Assembly (NCBI GenBank): GCA_025464025.1
Contig: JAODBP010000134.1
Span: 1 to 17,393, forward strand
Reading direction: 5' to 3'
Origin: Actinomycetes bacterium
Lineage (GTDB): Bacteria > Actinomycetota > Acidimicrobiia > Acidimicrobiales > CADCSY01
DNA length: 17,393 bases
Of the stretch, positions 1-7,745 are shown one piece after another. Numbering within the stretch: the first letter of the stretch is position 1; each line of letters starts with the position of its first letter. The notes under the pieces are model-generated. The model saw nothing but the letters and a program-made list of their open reading frames with translations, was not told the DNA's origin and did no database searches. A program made the position numbers and the translations under genes.

Positions 1-986
1 GCGTTGGCCAGCTGGAGCAGGTTCCAGTGGGCGATCTGGGGCTGGGCGCCGTAGCGGTAGCGACGCATGCCGGCATCGGTCGTGTTCGGCGTCCACCCCG
101 GGTCGAAGCTCTCGAGCCAGCCGTAGGGGCCGTAGTCGATGGTCAGCCCGAGGATCGACATGTTGTCGGTGTTGAGCACGCCGTGGACGAAGCCGACCCG
201 CATCCAGTCGACGAACAGCGACGCCGTGCGGTCGCACACCTCGGCGAACCAGGCGCCGATGGGATCCCCGGCGTCGACGAGGTGGGGGAAGTCGTTGCGG
301 ATGGTGAAGTCGACGAGCTGGCGGAGGAGCTCGGTGTCGCCCCGGGAGGCGGGCAGCTCGAAGGTGCCGAACCGCACGAACGACGGCGCCACCCGGCACA
401 CCACGGTGCCGGGCTCGGGCGCCGGGTTGCCGTCGTAGAGCACGTCGCGCACGACCTTGTCGCCCGTGGCCACGAGCGACAGCGCCCGCGTGGTCGGGAT
501 GCCGAGGTGGTGCATGGCCTCGCTGCACAGGAACTCACGGATCGAGCTGCGCAGCACGGCCCGCCCGTCACCGGAGCGGGAGTACGGCGTTGCTCCGGCG
601 CCCTTGAGCTGGAGCGTCTGGTGTCCACCGTCCACGTCGAGCACCTCGCCGAGGGCGATGGCCCGACCATCGCCGAGCTGGCCGGCGAAGTTGCCGAACT
701 GGTGGCCGGCGTAGGCCATGGCGAACGGGTCGGCGCCCTTCGGCACGCGGGTCCCGCCGAACACGTCGGCGAACGCCTGCGTGGTGGGCAGCGCGGGGTC
801 GAGGCCGAGCAGCTCGGCCACCTCGGACGACCAGGCGAGGGTCGCCGGCGCCGGTGCCGGCGTGGGCGGCACCCGGCTGAACGCGGCGCCCTGGACCTGG
901 CGGCGGCGACCCGATTCCTCGGGGTCGGCCGGCAGCTCCCGGGTGAACCGGTTGTCGAACGGCAGCTGGTCGACGTCGTCGATCAC
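1..986 (-). CDS. selO: Protein adenylyltransferase SelO (YdiU/UPF0061), 5' part, truncated by window edge
   Basis: SelO is a pseudokinase-fold enzyme that transfers AMP from ATP to Ser/Thr/Tyr of target proteins, linked in E. coli to redox homeostasis. Reading leftward from a GTG at 986, 328 codons are open to the window edge; the family is usually about 480-490 residues, so the C-terminal third (where the Sec/Cys redox motif lies in many members) is not visible. Visible family motifs: [12 protein letters not shown] near residue 10, [13 protein letters not shown] at about 102-114, [20 protein letters not shown] at about 128-146, and [11 protein letters not shown] followed by IDYG at about 268-286. 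D274 and D284 have the 10-residue spacing of the catalytic and metal-binding Asp pair known from this family. The GTG start is chosen because it places the [10 protein letters not shown] motif at the usual N-terminal position; no good Shine-Dalgarno is seen, and an in-frame GTG at 1076 is an alternative. Confidence 0.93.
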   Translation of the reverse strand, partial: MIDDVDQLPFDNRFTRELPADPEESGRRRQVQGAAFSRVPPTPAPAPATLAWSSEVAELLGLDPALPTTQAFADVFGGTRVPKGADPFAMAYAGHQFGNFAGQLGDGRAIALGEVLDVDGGHQTLQLKGAGATPYSRSGDGRAVLRSSIREFLCSEAMHHLGIPTTRALSLVATGDKVVRDVLYDGNPAPEPGTVVCRVAPSFVRFGTFELPASRGDTELLRQLVDFTIRNDFPHLVDAGDPIGAWFAEVCDRTASLFVDWMRVGFVHGVLNTDNMSILGLTIDYGPYGWLESFDPGWTPNTTDAGMRRYRYGAQPQIAHWNLLQLAN

Positions 987-1128
987 CGGAGCGACGGTAC
1001 CGGGGCAGAGAAGGAACGGTGCCGAGAGTGCCGGCTGGCCTGGTCCCGCCCCGAAGCGGACGGCGACGCGGACCACCGTGGATCCAACGCGGCGGTCTGC
1101 GCCGTCCGCCGGGGCGGGGCCCTTCCGC

Positions 1129-1175
1129 TTCTAGTCACGTAGGTGTCCGCTATACGGACATTTTCGTGACTAGAA
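1129..1175. repeat. 47-bp bipartite inverted repeat
   Basis: Outer arms TTCTAGTCACG (1129-1139) and CGTGACTAGAA (1165-1175) are perfect 11-bp complements. Inner arms TGTCCG (1144-1149) and CGGACA (1155-1160) are perfect 6-bp complements around the 5-nt centre CTATA, and both pairs share the exact centre 1152. The 4-nt spacers (TAGG and TTTT) pair only in part, as one A-U and two G-U if read as plus-strand RNA. It could be a terminator of the HNH-like gene, a binding or recombination site, or a structured 3' UTR; the sequence alone does not decide. Confidence 0.8.
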
Positions 1176-1226
1176 CGAATCCGGCTGGCCCTCGGGGCGT
1201 TCGGGACGCCACGTCGGCCCTTGGTT

Positions 1227-1256
1227 GCGTCCTTGTGTTTCCGCGGAAACGGACGC
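1227..1256. repeat. Inverted repeat around a perfect 14-bp palindrome
   Basis: The perfect palindrome GTTTCCGCGGAAAC lies at 1237-1250. It is flanked by complementary GCGTCC (1227-1232) and GGACGC (1251-1256), with a 4-nt TTGT bulge on the left side only. It lies about 60 bp downstream of the HNH-like gene stop on the minus strand, a plausible place for a transcription terminator, but there is no clear U-tract. Confidence 0.6.
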
Positions 1257-1313
1257 GGCGATACGCGCAGGGTCAGGCGACGCAGCGCCAGTCCTACGAC
1301 TCATGCTTGACGC

Positions 1314-2096
1314 CTACGCGACACGCACCAGAACGTCTTGGACGTCCTCCACGCTAGCGATGCCAAGGAACGCACCCGGGGTGAGCACGGCCCGAGGCCA
1401 CGTGACGGGACGGTCGATGTAGGGCCAGAGCATGTCGAGCCCAACCGTCGGCGGCACGACGATGAACCGGTGAACTGGCCCGACGAAGAGCCAGACCTGG
1501 AAGAGGAAGTAGCCGAAGCCGAAGGTGAGGACGACGAACCGCTCACTTGTCGGATGTAGCTGCGCGGCATCGGCCAGGGGAAGCTCGCGCCTCGCATGAG
1601 GGATGCCGATGCCGCCAGGTATCGGCATGATCGAACCGATGAGCACGCGACATCCGGGCGGTGGCACTCCCTGTCGCTCCAGAAGACGTGTGCCGACCTC
1701 TTCCGGTACACCCCGGGGTCGGTCCCAGGCATCAAGGGTCAACGCAGTCTTCGCGCACCAGCTGGCTACGAGCACCTGCGCCGTGGCGTCGAGCACGACT
1801 GTCTCGCCACGAACCATGGGCAGGAGGACGGCTCGAGCTGCGTTCTCCAACTCGCTCATCCACCCGTTGTTGCAGGTGACGCACACGCCACGAAGCTTGT
1901 AGGCAGCAGCTGAGCCGACCTTTCGCTCCGTGCGTGAGATCAGTTCGTCGGATCCGCTGAAGTGGCGCGCCTCGGCGACGAACGGAGCAACCCCACCAAG
2001 CTCCCTTGCGAGCCACTTCGGGATCACGTCTTCCTTCGCTTGCGGCCGAATCAGCCCGCAGAAGGTGCAGCGCACTGTTCGCCGAGACTGGCCCAT
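1314..2096 (-). CDS. HNH-endonuclease-like zinc-finger protein of unknown function, probably SOS-regulated
   Basis: 260 residues starting at ATG 2096. The N-terminus has paired CxxC motifs, C10-x2-C13 and C72-x2-C75, the second within CVTCNNGWMSELE. Between them lies KEDVIPKWL at residues 21-29. This CxxC...(E)(H/D)VxPxWL...CxxCNNGWM layout is one I associate with proteins annotated as HNH endonuclease-like. The position where I would expect the first catalytic His is Asp23 here, so nuclease activity is uncertain, or this is a subfamily feature. The remaining ~180 residues are not recognised; the stretch around FVVLTFGFGYFLFQVWLFVG is strongly hydrophobic and could be a buried strand pair or a membrane segment. 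Less GC-rich codons (CGA, GCA, AGA, TCA) appear more often than in the neighbours, hinting at acquisition. A LexA-type box lies 15-30 bp upstream. The gene seems monocistronic, with hairpins downstream. Confidence 0.7.
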   Translation of the reverse strand: MGQSRRTVRCTFCGLIRPQAKEDVIPKWLARELGGVAPFVAEARHFSGSDELISRTERKVGSAAAYKLRGVCVTCNNGWMSELENAARAVLLPMVRGETVVLDATAQVLVASWCAKTALTLDAWDRPRGVPEEVGTRLLERQGVPPPGCRVLIGSIMPIPGGIGIPHARRELPLADAAQLHPTSERFVVLTFGFGYFLFQVWLFVGPVHRFIVVPPTVGLDMLWPYIDRPVTWPRAVLTPGAFLGIASVEDVQDVLVRVA

Positions 2097-2100
2097 GGTC

Positions 2101-2131
2101 TCAGCCTATTTCGAACGCACGTTCGGATCAG
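2101..2131 (-). promoter_or_regulatory. Candidate promoter of the HNH-like gene
   Basis: On the minus strand a -35-like CTGATC and a -10-like TAGGCT are separated by 18 bp, and most of the LexA box falls in this spacer. The -10 is so close to the ATG that the transcript would have a very short or no leader. The hexamers are weak, so the assignment rests mainly on the box position. Confidence 0.35.
2111..2126 (-). promoter_or_regulatory. LexA/SOS box upstream of the HNH-like gene
   Basis: TCGAACGCACGTTCGG matches the mycobacterial LexA consensus TCGAAC-N4-GTTCGA at 11 of 12 defined positions, and also fits the broader Gram-positive CGAACRNRYGTTYG pattern perfectly (2112-2125). It ends 14 bp before the ATG at 2096. 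The only gene it can serve is the HNH-like one, since the other neighbour (VOC protein) ends at 2142 on the same strand. Confidence 0.8.
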
Positions 2132-2141
2132 GGATTTGGTC

Positions 2142-2531
2142 TCAGGCGACGCAGAGCTCGTTGCCCTCGGGGTCGGCCATCGTCACGTGGTGGCCTTCGT
2201 AGGTGGCGAGCACCGTGCCGCCGGCGGCGACCAGCTCGGCGACCTTGGCCTGGACCTGGTCCCAGCCGCCCAGCCGCACGTCGATGTGGAGCCGGTTCTT
2301 GGCCACCTTGGGCTCGGGCACGTCGAGCAGCGACAGCCGGGGGCCGACGCCATTCGGGTCACGCAGCCAGGCGCCGCCCCCGGTGTCGTCCTCGTCGAGG
2401 TCGAAGCTGGCCAGCCACTCCTCCCGCGTCGCGAACGGCGCCGGCGGTGGCTCGTCCTCGTAGCCCAGCGCCAGCTTCCAGAACTCAGCCAGCCTCACCG
2501 CGTCGACGCAGTCGAAGGTGAGGTCGAACAT
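2142..2531 (-). CDS. VOC-superfamily (glyoxalase-like) protein
   Basis: 129 residues, beginning MFDLTFDCVDAVRLAEFW, a typical first beta-alpha unit of the glyoxalase/bleomycin-resistance (VOC) fold. A second module follows, with NRLHIDV near residue 77 and a C-terminal VTMADPEGNELCVA; the His of HID and the Glu of NEL are at usual metal-ligand positions. No substrate can be assigned; members of this Glyoxalase_6-like group are mostly uncharacterised. The ATG at 2531 is chosen because it overlaps the upstream CoxL-like stop by one base (TGATG), giving likely translational coupling; a longer in-frame opening up to 2609 is rejected because it lies inside that gene and encodes Arg-rich, non-family sequence. 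Confidence 0.85.
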   Translation of the reverse strand: MFDLTFDCVDAVRLAEFWKLALGYEDEPPPAPFATREEWLASFDLDEDDTGGGAWLRDPNGVGPRLSLLDVPEPKVAKNRLHIDVRLGGWDQVQAKVAELVAAGGTVLATYEGHHVTMADPEGNELCVA

Positions 2532-4885
2532 CAGATGCCTTCGGCGGCGGCGATCCCTGCCTCGTCGACCGGACCGGCAGCGCCGAACACGGCCGGCGGC
2601 TCCCGCCACGGGTCGGGCGGGCTCCCGGCCTGGGCGTCACGGATCGCCAGCCACACCCGCTCGGGCGTGCACGGCAGGTCGAGGTGGCGGATGCCGAGGT
2701 GGGCGACGGCGTCGATCACGGCGTTCTGCACGGCCGGCGTGGCGCCGATCGTCGAGGCCTCGCCGATGCCCTTGGCCCCAAGGGGGTTCATGGGCGACGC
2801 CGTCTCGGTGGAGCGGACGTCGAACGACGGCAGGTCGGCCGCCGACGGGATGCAGTAGTCGGCGAAGTTCGACGTCAGCGGGTTGCCGTCGACGTCGTAG
2901 CGGACCTCCTCGAACAGCGCCTGCCCGACGCCGGCCGCCACCCCGCCGTGCTGCTGGCCCTGCACGAGCAGCGGGTTGAGCACGGTGCCGCAGTCGTCGA
3001 CGGCCACGTGGTGCAGCAGCGTGGTGCGTCCCGTCTCCACGTCGACCTCGACCACGGCGATGTGGGCGCCGAACGGGAACGTGGCGCCCTGCTGGTCGAA
3101 GACGAACTCGCCGTGCAGCCGCTCCTTGGCGGCCAGCTCGGCCCACGTCATGGCCGAGACCGGTACGCCGGCGACGCCCACGGTGCCGGCGGCGACGTCG
3201 ACCACGATGTCGTCGACCGAGGCCTCCAGCTCCTGGGCCGCGACCTCCTTGGCCCGCTCGACCAGGATCTCGGTGGCCTTGTGCACGGCCGACCCGCCGA
3301 CCTGGAGCGACCGGGAGCCGCCGGTGCCGGCGCCGCGGGGCACGCGGTCGGTGTCGCCGTCGACGAGCGTGATGCGCTCGATCGGGATGCCGGTCTGGTC
3401 CGACACCAGCATGGCGAACGCGGTCTGGTGGCCCTGCCCGTGGGCGCTGGTGCCGGCGAACACGGTGGCCGAGCCGTCGTCGTGGACCTCGACGGCGCCG
3501 TACTCCTCGGCCCCGCCACCGGCCGTGATCTCCACGTACGCCGACACCCCGAGGCCGAGCAGCTTCCGGTCACCGCGCTCCCGGCGGGCCGCCTGCTCGG
3601 CCCGCAGGTGCTCGTAGCCGACGACCTCGGCCGCCGTGCGCAGCGGCAACGCGTAGCGGCCGGAGTCGTAGACGTTGCCGGTGAGCGTGCGGAACGGGAA
3701 CACGTCGTCGCCGAGGAAGTTCTGGATGCGCAGCTCGATCGGGTCGATGCCCGTCTCGATGGCGGCCTGGTCGACGAGGCGCTCGAGCAGCGCGGTGGCC
3801 TCGGGCCGCCCGGCCCCCCGGTACGCCCCCATCGGGGTGGTGTTGGTGACGGCCACCGCCACGTCGAACTGGATGGCCGGGAAGTCGTAGGTGCCGTGCG
3901 ACATGCGCCGGGTGCCGCCCGGGAGGAAGGTGCCGATGCCCGGGTAGCCGCCGGCATCCCCGACCAGCCGGACCCGGAGGCCGGTGAACGTCCCGTCGTG
4001 CTTCAAGCCGAGCTCGGCGTACTGGATCTGCCCCCGGCTGTGGCTCAGCGACTTCATGTCGTCGCTGCGGGGCGGCACCCACACCACCGGTCGATCGAGG
4101 TCCTTCGCCGCCTTCACGACCACCGTGTACTCGGGGCAGATGCCGGCCTTGCCGCCGAAGCCGCCGCCGACCCGCGGCGTGATGATGTGGAGCTGCGACT
4201 TGTCCCAGCCCAGCACCTCGGCCAGCGAGTCGTGCAGGCCGTGGGGCATCTGGGTCGAGGGGTAGACGGTGATGCGCCCGTCGGCAGCCGGCGCCGCCGC
4301 GCAGCAGTTGACCTCCATCGGGGCGACGGCCATGCGCTGGTTCACGTAGCGACCCCGCACCACGACGTCGGAGACGGCTTCGAGGTCGACGACGTTCTTG
4401 TCCGTGATGGCCAGGGCCGAGTTGTCGCCGTGGACCGGGAAGATCACCTCGGCCCCGCCGGCCAGGGCCGCCTCGGGGTCGACGAGGACGGGCAGCGGGT
4501 CGATGTCGGCCCACACCAGGGCGGCGGCGTCCTCGCCCTGGGCCATGGTCTCGGCGAAGACGACGGCCACCATGTCGCCGGCGAAGCGCACCCGGTCGGT
4601 GGCCAGCGGCGGCCGGGCGAAGTCGTCGTGGACCTTGAACGAGCCGTGGTGGGGCGCCACACCGAGGTCGGCGGCCGTCCACACGGCGACCACGCCCGGC
4701 AGCCCGACGGCGTCCTCGGTGTGGACCGCCCGCAGGACGCCGTGGGCCACGTCCGACCGCACGAAGACGGCGAAGACCTTGCCCTCGAGCGGCAGGTCGG
4801 CGACGTAGCGCCCCCGCCCGGTGACCAGCTCCGGGTCCTCCGTGCGGACCACGCGCGTGCCGAGGATCGATCCGGGAGTGCTCAT
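2531..4885 (-). CDS. Aerobic CO-dehydrogenase large-subunit-like molybdenum hydroxylase (CoxL form II type)
   Basis: 784 residues, normal length for the large catalytic subunit of xanthine-oxidase-family molybdenum hydroxylases, which bind the molybdenum-cytosine-dinucleotide cofactor and hydroxylate a substrate. Visible: N-terminal a/b hammerhead domain (GSILGTRVVRTEDPELVTGRG), cofactor-binding loop GGGFGGK at 240-246, active-site loop AYRGAGR at 354-360, and the catalytic Glu in KGIGEAS at about residue 709. AYRGAGR is the signature of 'form II' CoxL-like proteins rather than true CO dehydrogenase (form I has AYRCSFR), so the substrate is unknown and CO oxidation should not be assumed. The FAD (medium) and [2Fe-2S] (small) subunit genes expected in an operon are absent on both sides: phosphoenolpyruvate carboxylase precedes it and a VOC protein follows. 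The ATG at 4885 fits the family N-terminus; the frame runs open to 5554 only as antisense of ppc. Confidence 0.9.
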   Translation of the reverse strand: MSTPGSILGTRVVRTEDPELVTGRGRYVADLPLEGKVFAVFVRSDVAHGVLRAVHTEDAVGLPGVVAVWTAADLGVAPHHGSFKVHDDFARPPLATDRVRFAGDMVAVVFAETMAQGEDAAALVWADIDPLPVLVDPEAALAGGAEVIFPVHGDNSALAITDKNVVDLEAVSDVVVRGRYVNQRMAVAPMEVNCCAAAPAADGRITVYPSTQMPHGLHDSLAEVLGWDKSQLHIITPRVGGGFGGKAGICPEYTVVVKAAKDLDRPVVWVPPRSDDMKSLSHSRGQIQYAELGLKHDGTFTGLRVRLVGDAGGYPGIGTFLPGGTRRMSHGTYDFPAIQFDVAVAVTNTTPMGAYRGAGRPEATALLERLVDQAAIETGIDPIELRIQNFLGDDVFPFRTLTGNVYDSGRYALPLRTAAEVVGYEHLRAEQAARRERGDRKLLGLGVSAYVEITAGGGAEEYGAVEVHDDGSATVFAGTSAHGQGHQTAFAMLVSDQTGIPIERITLVDGDTDRVPRGAGTGGSRSLQVGGSAVHKATEILVERAKEVAAQELEASVDDIVVDVAAGTVGVAGVPVSAMTWAELAAKERLHGEFVFDQQGATFPFGAHIAVVEVDVETGRTTLLHHVAVDDCGTVLNPLLVQGQQHGGVAAGVGQALFEEVRYDVDGNPLTSNFADYCIPSAADLPSFDVRSTETASPMNPLGAKGIGEASTIGATPAVQNAVIDAVAHLGIRHLDLPCTPERVWLAIRDAQAGSPPDPWREPPAVFGAAGPVDEAGIAAAEGI

Positions 4886-4998
4886 CGGCGCACCAGCCAC
4901 GTCGAGTGGTTCGTCGAGCCTGTGTGGCGCCCGGGAGCGCCAATGAGCTGTTCGGCGCCAGGGCGCCTCACAAGGCCTGTACTCATCGTTCGCTCGCT

Positions 4999-5030
4999 GC
5001 GCTCGCTCATCGCCGGAGCGTACCGAGCGC
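4999..5030 (-). terminator. Candidate terminator hairpin after ppc
   Basis: GCGCTCG (4999-5005) and CGAGCGC (5024-5030) are complementary with an 18-nt loop and abut the ppc stop codon directly. A direct repeat (CGCTCGCTG CGCTCGCT) overlaps it; such GCTCGCTGCGCTCGCT tracts are common low-complexity repeats in GC-rich genomes. No U-tract is seen. Confidence 0.35.
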
Positions 5031-7745
5031 TCAGCCCGTGTTGCGGAGACCCGTCGCGATGCCGTTGATCGTGAGGAGCAGCGCCCGCTCCAACCGGGGG
5101 TCGGGCTCGGCACTGGCCCGGCGCCGAGCCAGCAGCTCGGTCTGCAGGTGGTGCATCGGCGCCAGGTAGGTGTCGCGCGTCTGGAGCGTGCGGGCCAGCA
5201 CCGGGTGGTCGGCCAGCAGGCTCGGCGCCCGCAGCAGCCGCAGCACCTCGGTGACGGTGCGGTCGTGCTCGGCCACGATGCGCTCGAACACGGCGTGCAG
5301 CCTGGGCTCGACGAGCCGGTGCACGTACAGGCCGGCGATGGCGAGGTCGGTCTTGGCCAGGCCCATCTCCACGTTGGCCACGAACGTCGGCAGGAACTGC
5401 CAGTGGGCGAGCATGTCGTCGAGGACGTCACCGTGCCCGTCGTCCCGGGCCCGCTGGAGCCCGGTGCCGACGCCGAACCAGCCGGGCACGATCTGGCGCG
5501 ACTGGGTCCAGCCGAACACCCACGGGATGGCCCGCATGTCGGCCAGGCCAGCACCCTGCTCGGCGGCCCGACGGGCTGGCCGCGACCCGATGTTCAGCCC
5601 GGCCAGCTCCTCGACCGGGGTCGACTGGAGGAAGTAGGGCACGAGGTCCGGGTCGTCGACCAGGCCGCGGTAGGCGTCGAAGGCGGCTCCGGCCACCACG
5701 CCCATGGCGTCGTCCCACCGCTCGATCTCCGAGCGCGGGTGGCGGGGCGTGCGGTGGAGGAGCGAGGCCCGCAGCACGGCGGCGACGGTGACCTCGAGGT
5801 TGCCCCGGGCCAGCTCGGGCAGCAGGTACTTGTCGGAGACGACCTCGCCCTGCTCGGTGATCTTGATCGCCCCGTCGAGCGTGCGGAACGGCTGGGCCAG
5901 GATCGCCCGCCCGGTCGGCCCGCCGCCCCGACCGACGGCGCCGCCCCGTCCGTGGAACAGCCGCAGCGCCACGCCGTGCTCGGCCGCCACGTCGCGCAGC
6001 GCCCGCTGGGCCCGGTGGATCTCCCACGCCGAGGTCGTGATGCCCCCGTCCTTGTTCGAGTCGGAGTAGCCGAGCATCACCTCCTGCACGTCGCCCCGGA
6101 TGCCGACCAGCCGGCGGTAGGCCGGCTCACCGAGCAGGTCGTCGAGCAGCTCGCCGGCGGCCCGCAGCTCGTCGATGGTCTCCAGGAGGGGCACGAACCC
6201 GATGCGGGCGATCCCGCCGTCGACGTCGACCAGGCCGGCGTCGCGGGCCAGCACGACGGCGGCGAGCACGTCGTCGACGCCACGCGTCATCGAGACGATG
6301 TAGCTCTCGATGACGCCGTCGCCGTGGCGGTCGAGGGCCTCGCGCACGGTGGCGAACACCGCGATCGTCTCGGCCACGTCGGCGTCGAAGACCGCTGTCG
6401 GCGGCGCCAACGGGCGGCCGGCGGTGAGCTCGGCCGCCAGCAGCCGGCGCCGGCCGTCGCGGTCGAGCTCCTCGTAGCGAGGCGATGCGCCGAGGCGGTC
6501 GTAGAGGGCGGCCAGGGCGTCGTGGTGCCGGGATGCGTGCTCGCGCACGTCCATGGTGGCGAGCTGGAGGCCCACCGACCGGGCCGTGGCGATGGTGCGG
6601 GCGATCGAGCCGCTGGCGATGAGCTCGCCCCGGTTGGCGAGCAACGACCGGCGCATCACCTCGAGGTCGGCGACCAGCTCGTCGACCGAGCGGAAGGCGG
6701 CGGGCCCGCCCCGGGCCGTGGCGACCAACCGCTCGCGCACGTAGGAGCACTTGAGGCGGTACGGCTCCTCGGCATCGAGGCGACCCCATCGCTCGAAGAC
6801 GGCAGGCAGCGCCTCCCGGTCGGCCACCAGGCTGGCCTGCAGCTCGTCGGACACGCCGGCCGCCTGGGTCGAGATGCCCAGGTCCTGCACCAGGGCGTCG
6901 ACGGCGTCGACCAGCAGCCGCACGGCGTACTGCCGCTGGAGGTCGAGCACGGCGAGGGTGACGGCCGGCGTGACGAAGGGGTTGCCGTCGCGATCGCCAC
7001 CGACCCAGGTGCCGAACCGCAGCGGGCGGGCCCCGGGTGGGACCTCCACGCCGAGGCGCCGGAGCTGGGTCGCCACCTCGTCGAGCAGGTCGGGCACCAC
7101 CGTGCGGCCCAGCTCGTCGAGGTAGAAGAGCGTGGCCCGGGCCTCGTCGATCGGCGTGGGTCGCTCGCGGCGGACCTCCTCGGTCTGCCACAGCAGGTCG
7201 ACGACCTCGGCCAGCCGACGATCGACCCGGCGCCGGTCGACCTCCGACGCCCGGGGGTCGGAGCGCTGGCGCAGGAGGGTCGCCACCCGCCGCCGCAGGG
7301 TCAGGATCGACCGCCGCGACGACTCGGTGGGGTGGGCGGTGAGCACCGGCCGCACGTCGAGCCGCTCGAGGACCTCGCGCACCACCTCGGGGTCGAGGTC
7401 GGCGGCGAGCACGTCGTCGATGACGTTGGCCAGCGCTCCGGCGGCCAGGGCCGAGCGCTGGGTCACCTCGTCGGCCCGGTGGACCTGCTCGGCGATGTTG
7501 GCGAGGTGGAAGTAGGCGAGGAAGGCCCGGACCACGAGCGTGCCGGTGTCGAGGTCGAGCCCGGCCACGGTGGCACCCAACCGGGCTCGGGCCTCGGCGT
7601 CACCGGCAGCCGCCGCCTTCGAGTCGAGGCGCACCTGTTCGACGAGGTCGAGGAGGTCGGGACCCTCCTGGCGCACCAGGGACTCCCCCAGCAGGTCGCC
7701 GAGGAGGTGGATGTCGCTGCTGAGCAGGCGATCGTCGAGCGCCAT
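5031..7745 (-). CDS. ppc: Phosphoenolpyruvate carboxylase
   Basis: Catalyses PEP + bicarbonate to oxaloacetate + phosphate, the anaplerotic feed of the TCA cycle in the cytoplasm. 904 residues, close to the usual ~880-970. Motifs in order: VLTAHPTES with catalytic His138, GGDRDGNPFVTP at about 249-260, MLGYSDSNKDGG at about 557-568, FHGRGGAVGRGGGP at about 596-609 (the conserved Gly-rich catalytic loop), and the C-terminal RNTG that is usual for bacterial enzymes. It appears complete. The ATG at 7745 gives MALDDRLLSSDIHLLGDLLGE and puts the catalytic His at the residue number known for E. coli. An in-frame ATG at 7778 would overlap the start of the divergent ku gene and add MAGPYPHLRWD, which is possible but less likely. 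Confidence 0.97.
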   Translation of the reverse strand: MALDDRLLSSDIHLLGDLLGESLVRQEGPDLLDLVEQVRLDSKAAAAGDAEARARLGATVAGLDLDTGTLVVRAFLAYFHLANIAEQVHRADEVTQRSALAAGALANVIDDVLAADLDPEVVREVLERLDVRPVLTAHPTESSRRSILTLRRRVATLLRQRSDPRASEVDRRRVDRRLAEVVDLLWQTEEVRRERPTPIDEARATLFYLDELGRTVVPDLLDEVATQLRRLGVEVPPGARPLRFGTWVGGDRDGNPFVTPAVTLAVLDLQRQYAVRLLVDAVDALVQDLGISTQAAGVSDELQASLVADREALPAVFERWGRLDAEEPYRLKCSYVRERLVATARGGPAAFRSVDELVADLEVMRRSLLANRGELIASGSIARTIATARSVGLQLATMDVREHASRHHDALAALYDRLGASPRYEELDRDGRRRLLAAELTAGRPLAPPTAVFDADVAETIAVFATVREALDRHGDGVIESYIVSMTRGVDDVLAAVVLARDAGLVDVDGGIARIGFVPLLETIDELRAAGELLDDLLGEPAYRRLVGIRGDVQEVMLGYSDSNKDGGITTSAWEIHRAQRALRDVAAEHGVALRLFHGRGGAVGRGGGPTGRAILAQPFRTLDGAIKITEQGEVVSDKYLLPELARGNLEVTVAAVLRASLLHRTPRHPRSEIERWDDAMGVVAGAAFDAYRGLVDDPDLVPYFLQSTPVEELAGLNIGSRPARRAAEQGAGLADMRAIPWVFGWTQSRQIVPGWFGVGTGLQRARDDGHGDVLDDMLAHWQFLPTFVANVEMGLAKTDLAIAGLYVHRLVEPRLHAVFERIVAEHDRTVTEVLRLLRAPSLLADHPVLARTLQTRDTYLAPMHHLQTELLARRRASAEPDPRLERALLLTINGIATGLRNTG

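Larger units (their letters stand above)
987..1313. other. Non-coding interval with three hairpins in series
   Basis: This 327-bp gap separates the HNH-like gene end from the selO start, both on the minus strand. I see no convincing coding frame. It contains three inverted repeats in a row (1129-1175, 1196-1210, 1227-1256, described separately) and must also hold the selO promoter, which I could not assign. The stretch around 1130-1180 is visibly more A/T-rich than its surroundings. The middle hairpin, at 1196-1210, has 5-bp arms GGCGT/ACGCC around a 5-nt loop and alone would not be notable. Confidence 0.6.

Noticed and set aside
27..1142. Long plus-strand open frame opposite selO
   Set aside because: Low-complexity Val/Gly/Arg-rich product typical of antisense frames in GC-rich DNA; the minus strand encodes clear SelO motifs.
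2531..4885. Calling the hydroxylase a true CO dehydrogenase
   Set aside because: The active-site loop reads AYRGAGR (form II), not AYRCSFR, and the other subunits are absent, so CO oxidation is not supported.
4991..5008. CGCTCGCTGCGCTCGCTC tract as a CRISPR-like or mobile repeat
   Set aside because: Single occurrence in the window of a common GC-rich low-complexity tract; no spacers, no second unit.
5031..5042. C-terminal RNTG of phosphoenolpyruvate carboxylase as a deviation from plant QNTG
   Set aside because: RNTG is the usual bacterial ending, so it is not unusual.
2684..5068. 794-codon plus-strand open frame opposite the CoxL-like gene
   Set aside because: Antisense shadow: repetitive Arg/Gly/Val/Asp composition without domain motifs, while the minus strand shows the complete hydroxylase.
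4886..5554. Upstream extension of the CoxL-like frame into ppc
   Set aside because: The extra 223 residues are Ser/Thr/Arg-rich out-of-frame reading of ppc; the family N-terminus begins at 4885.
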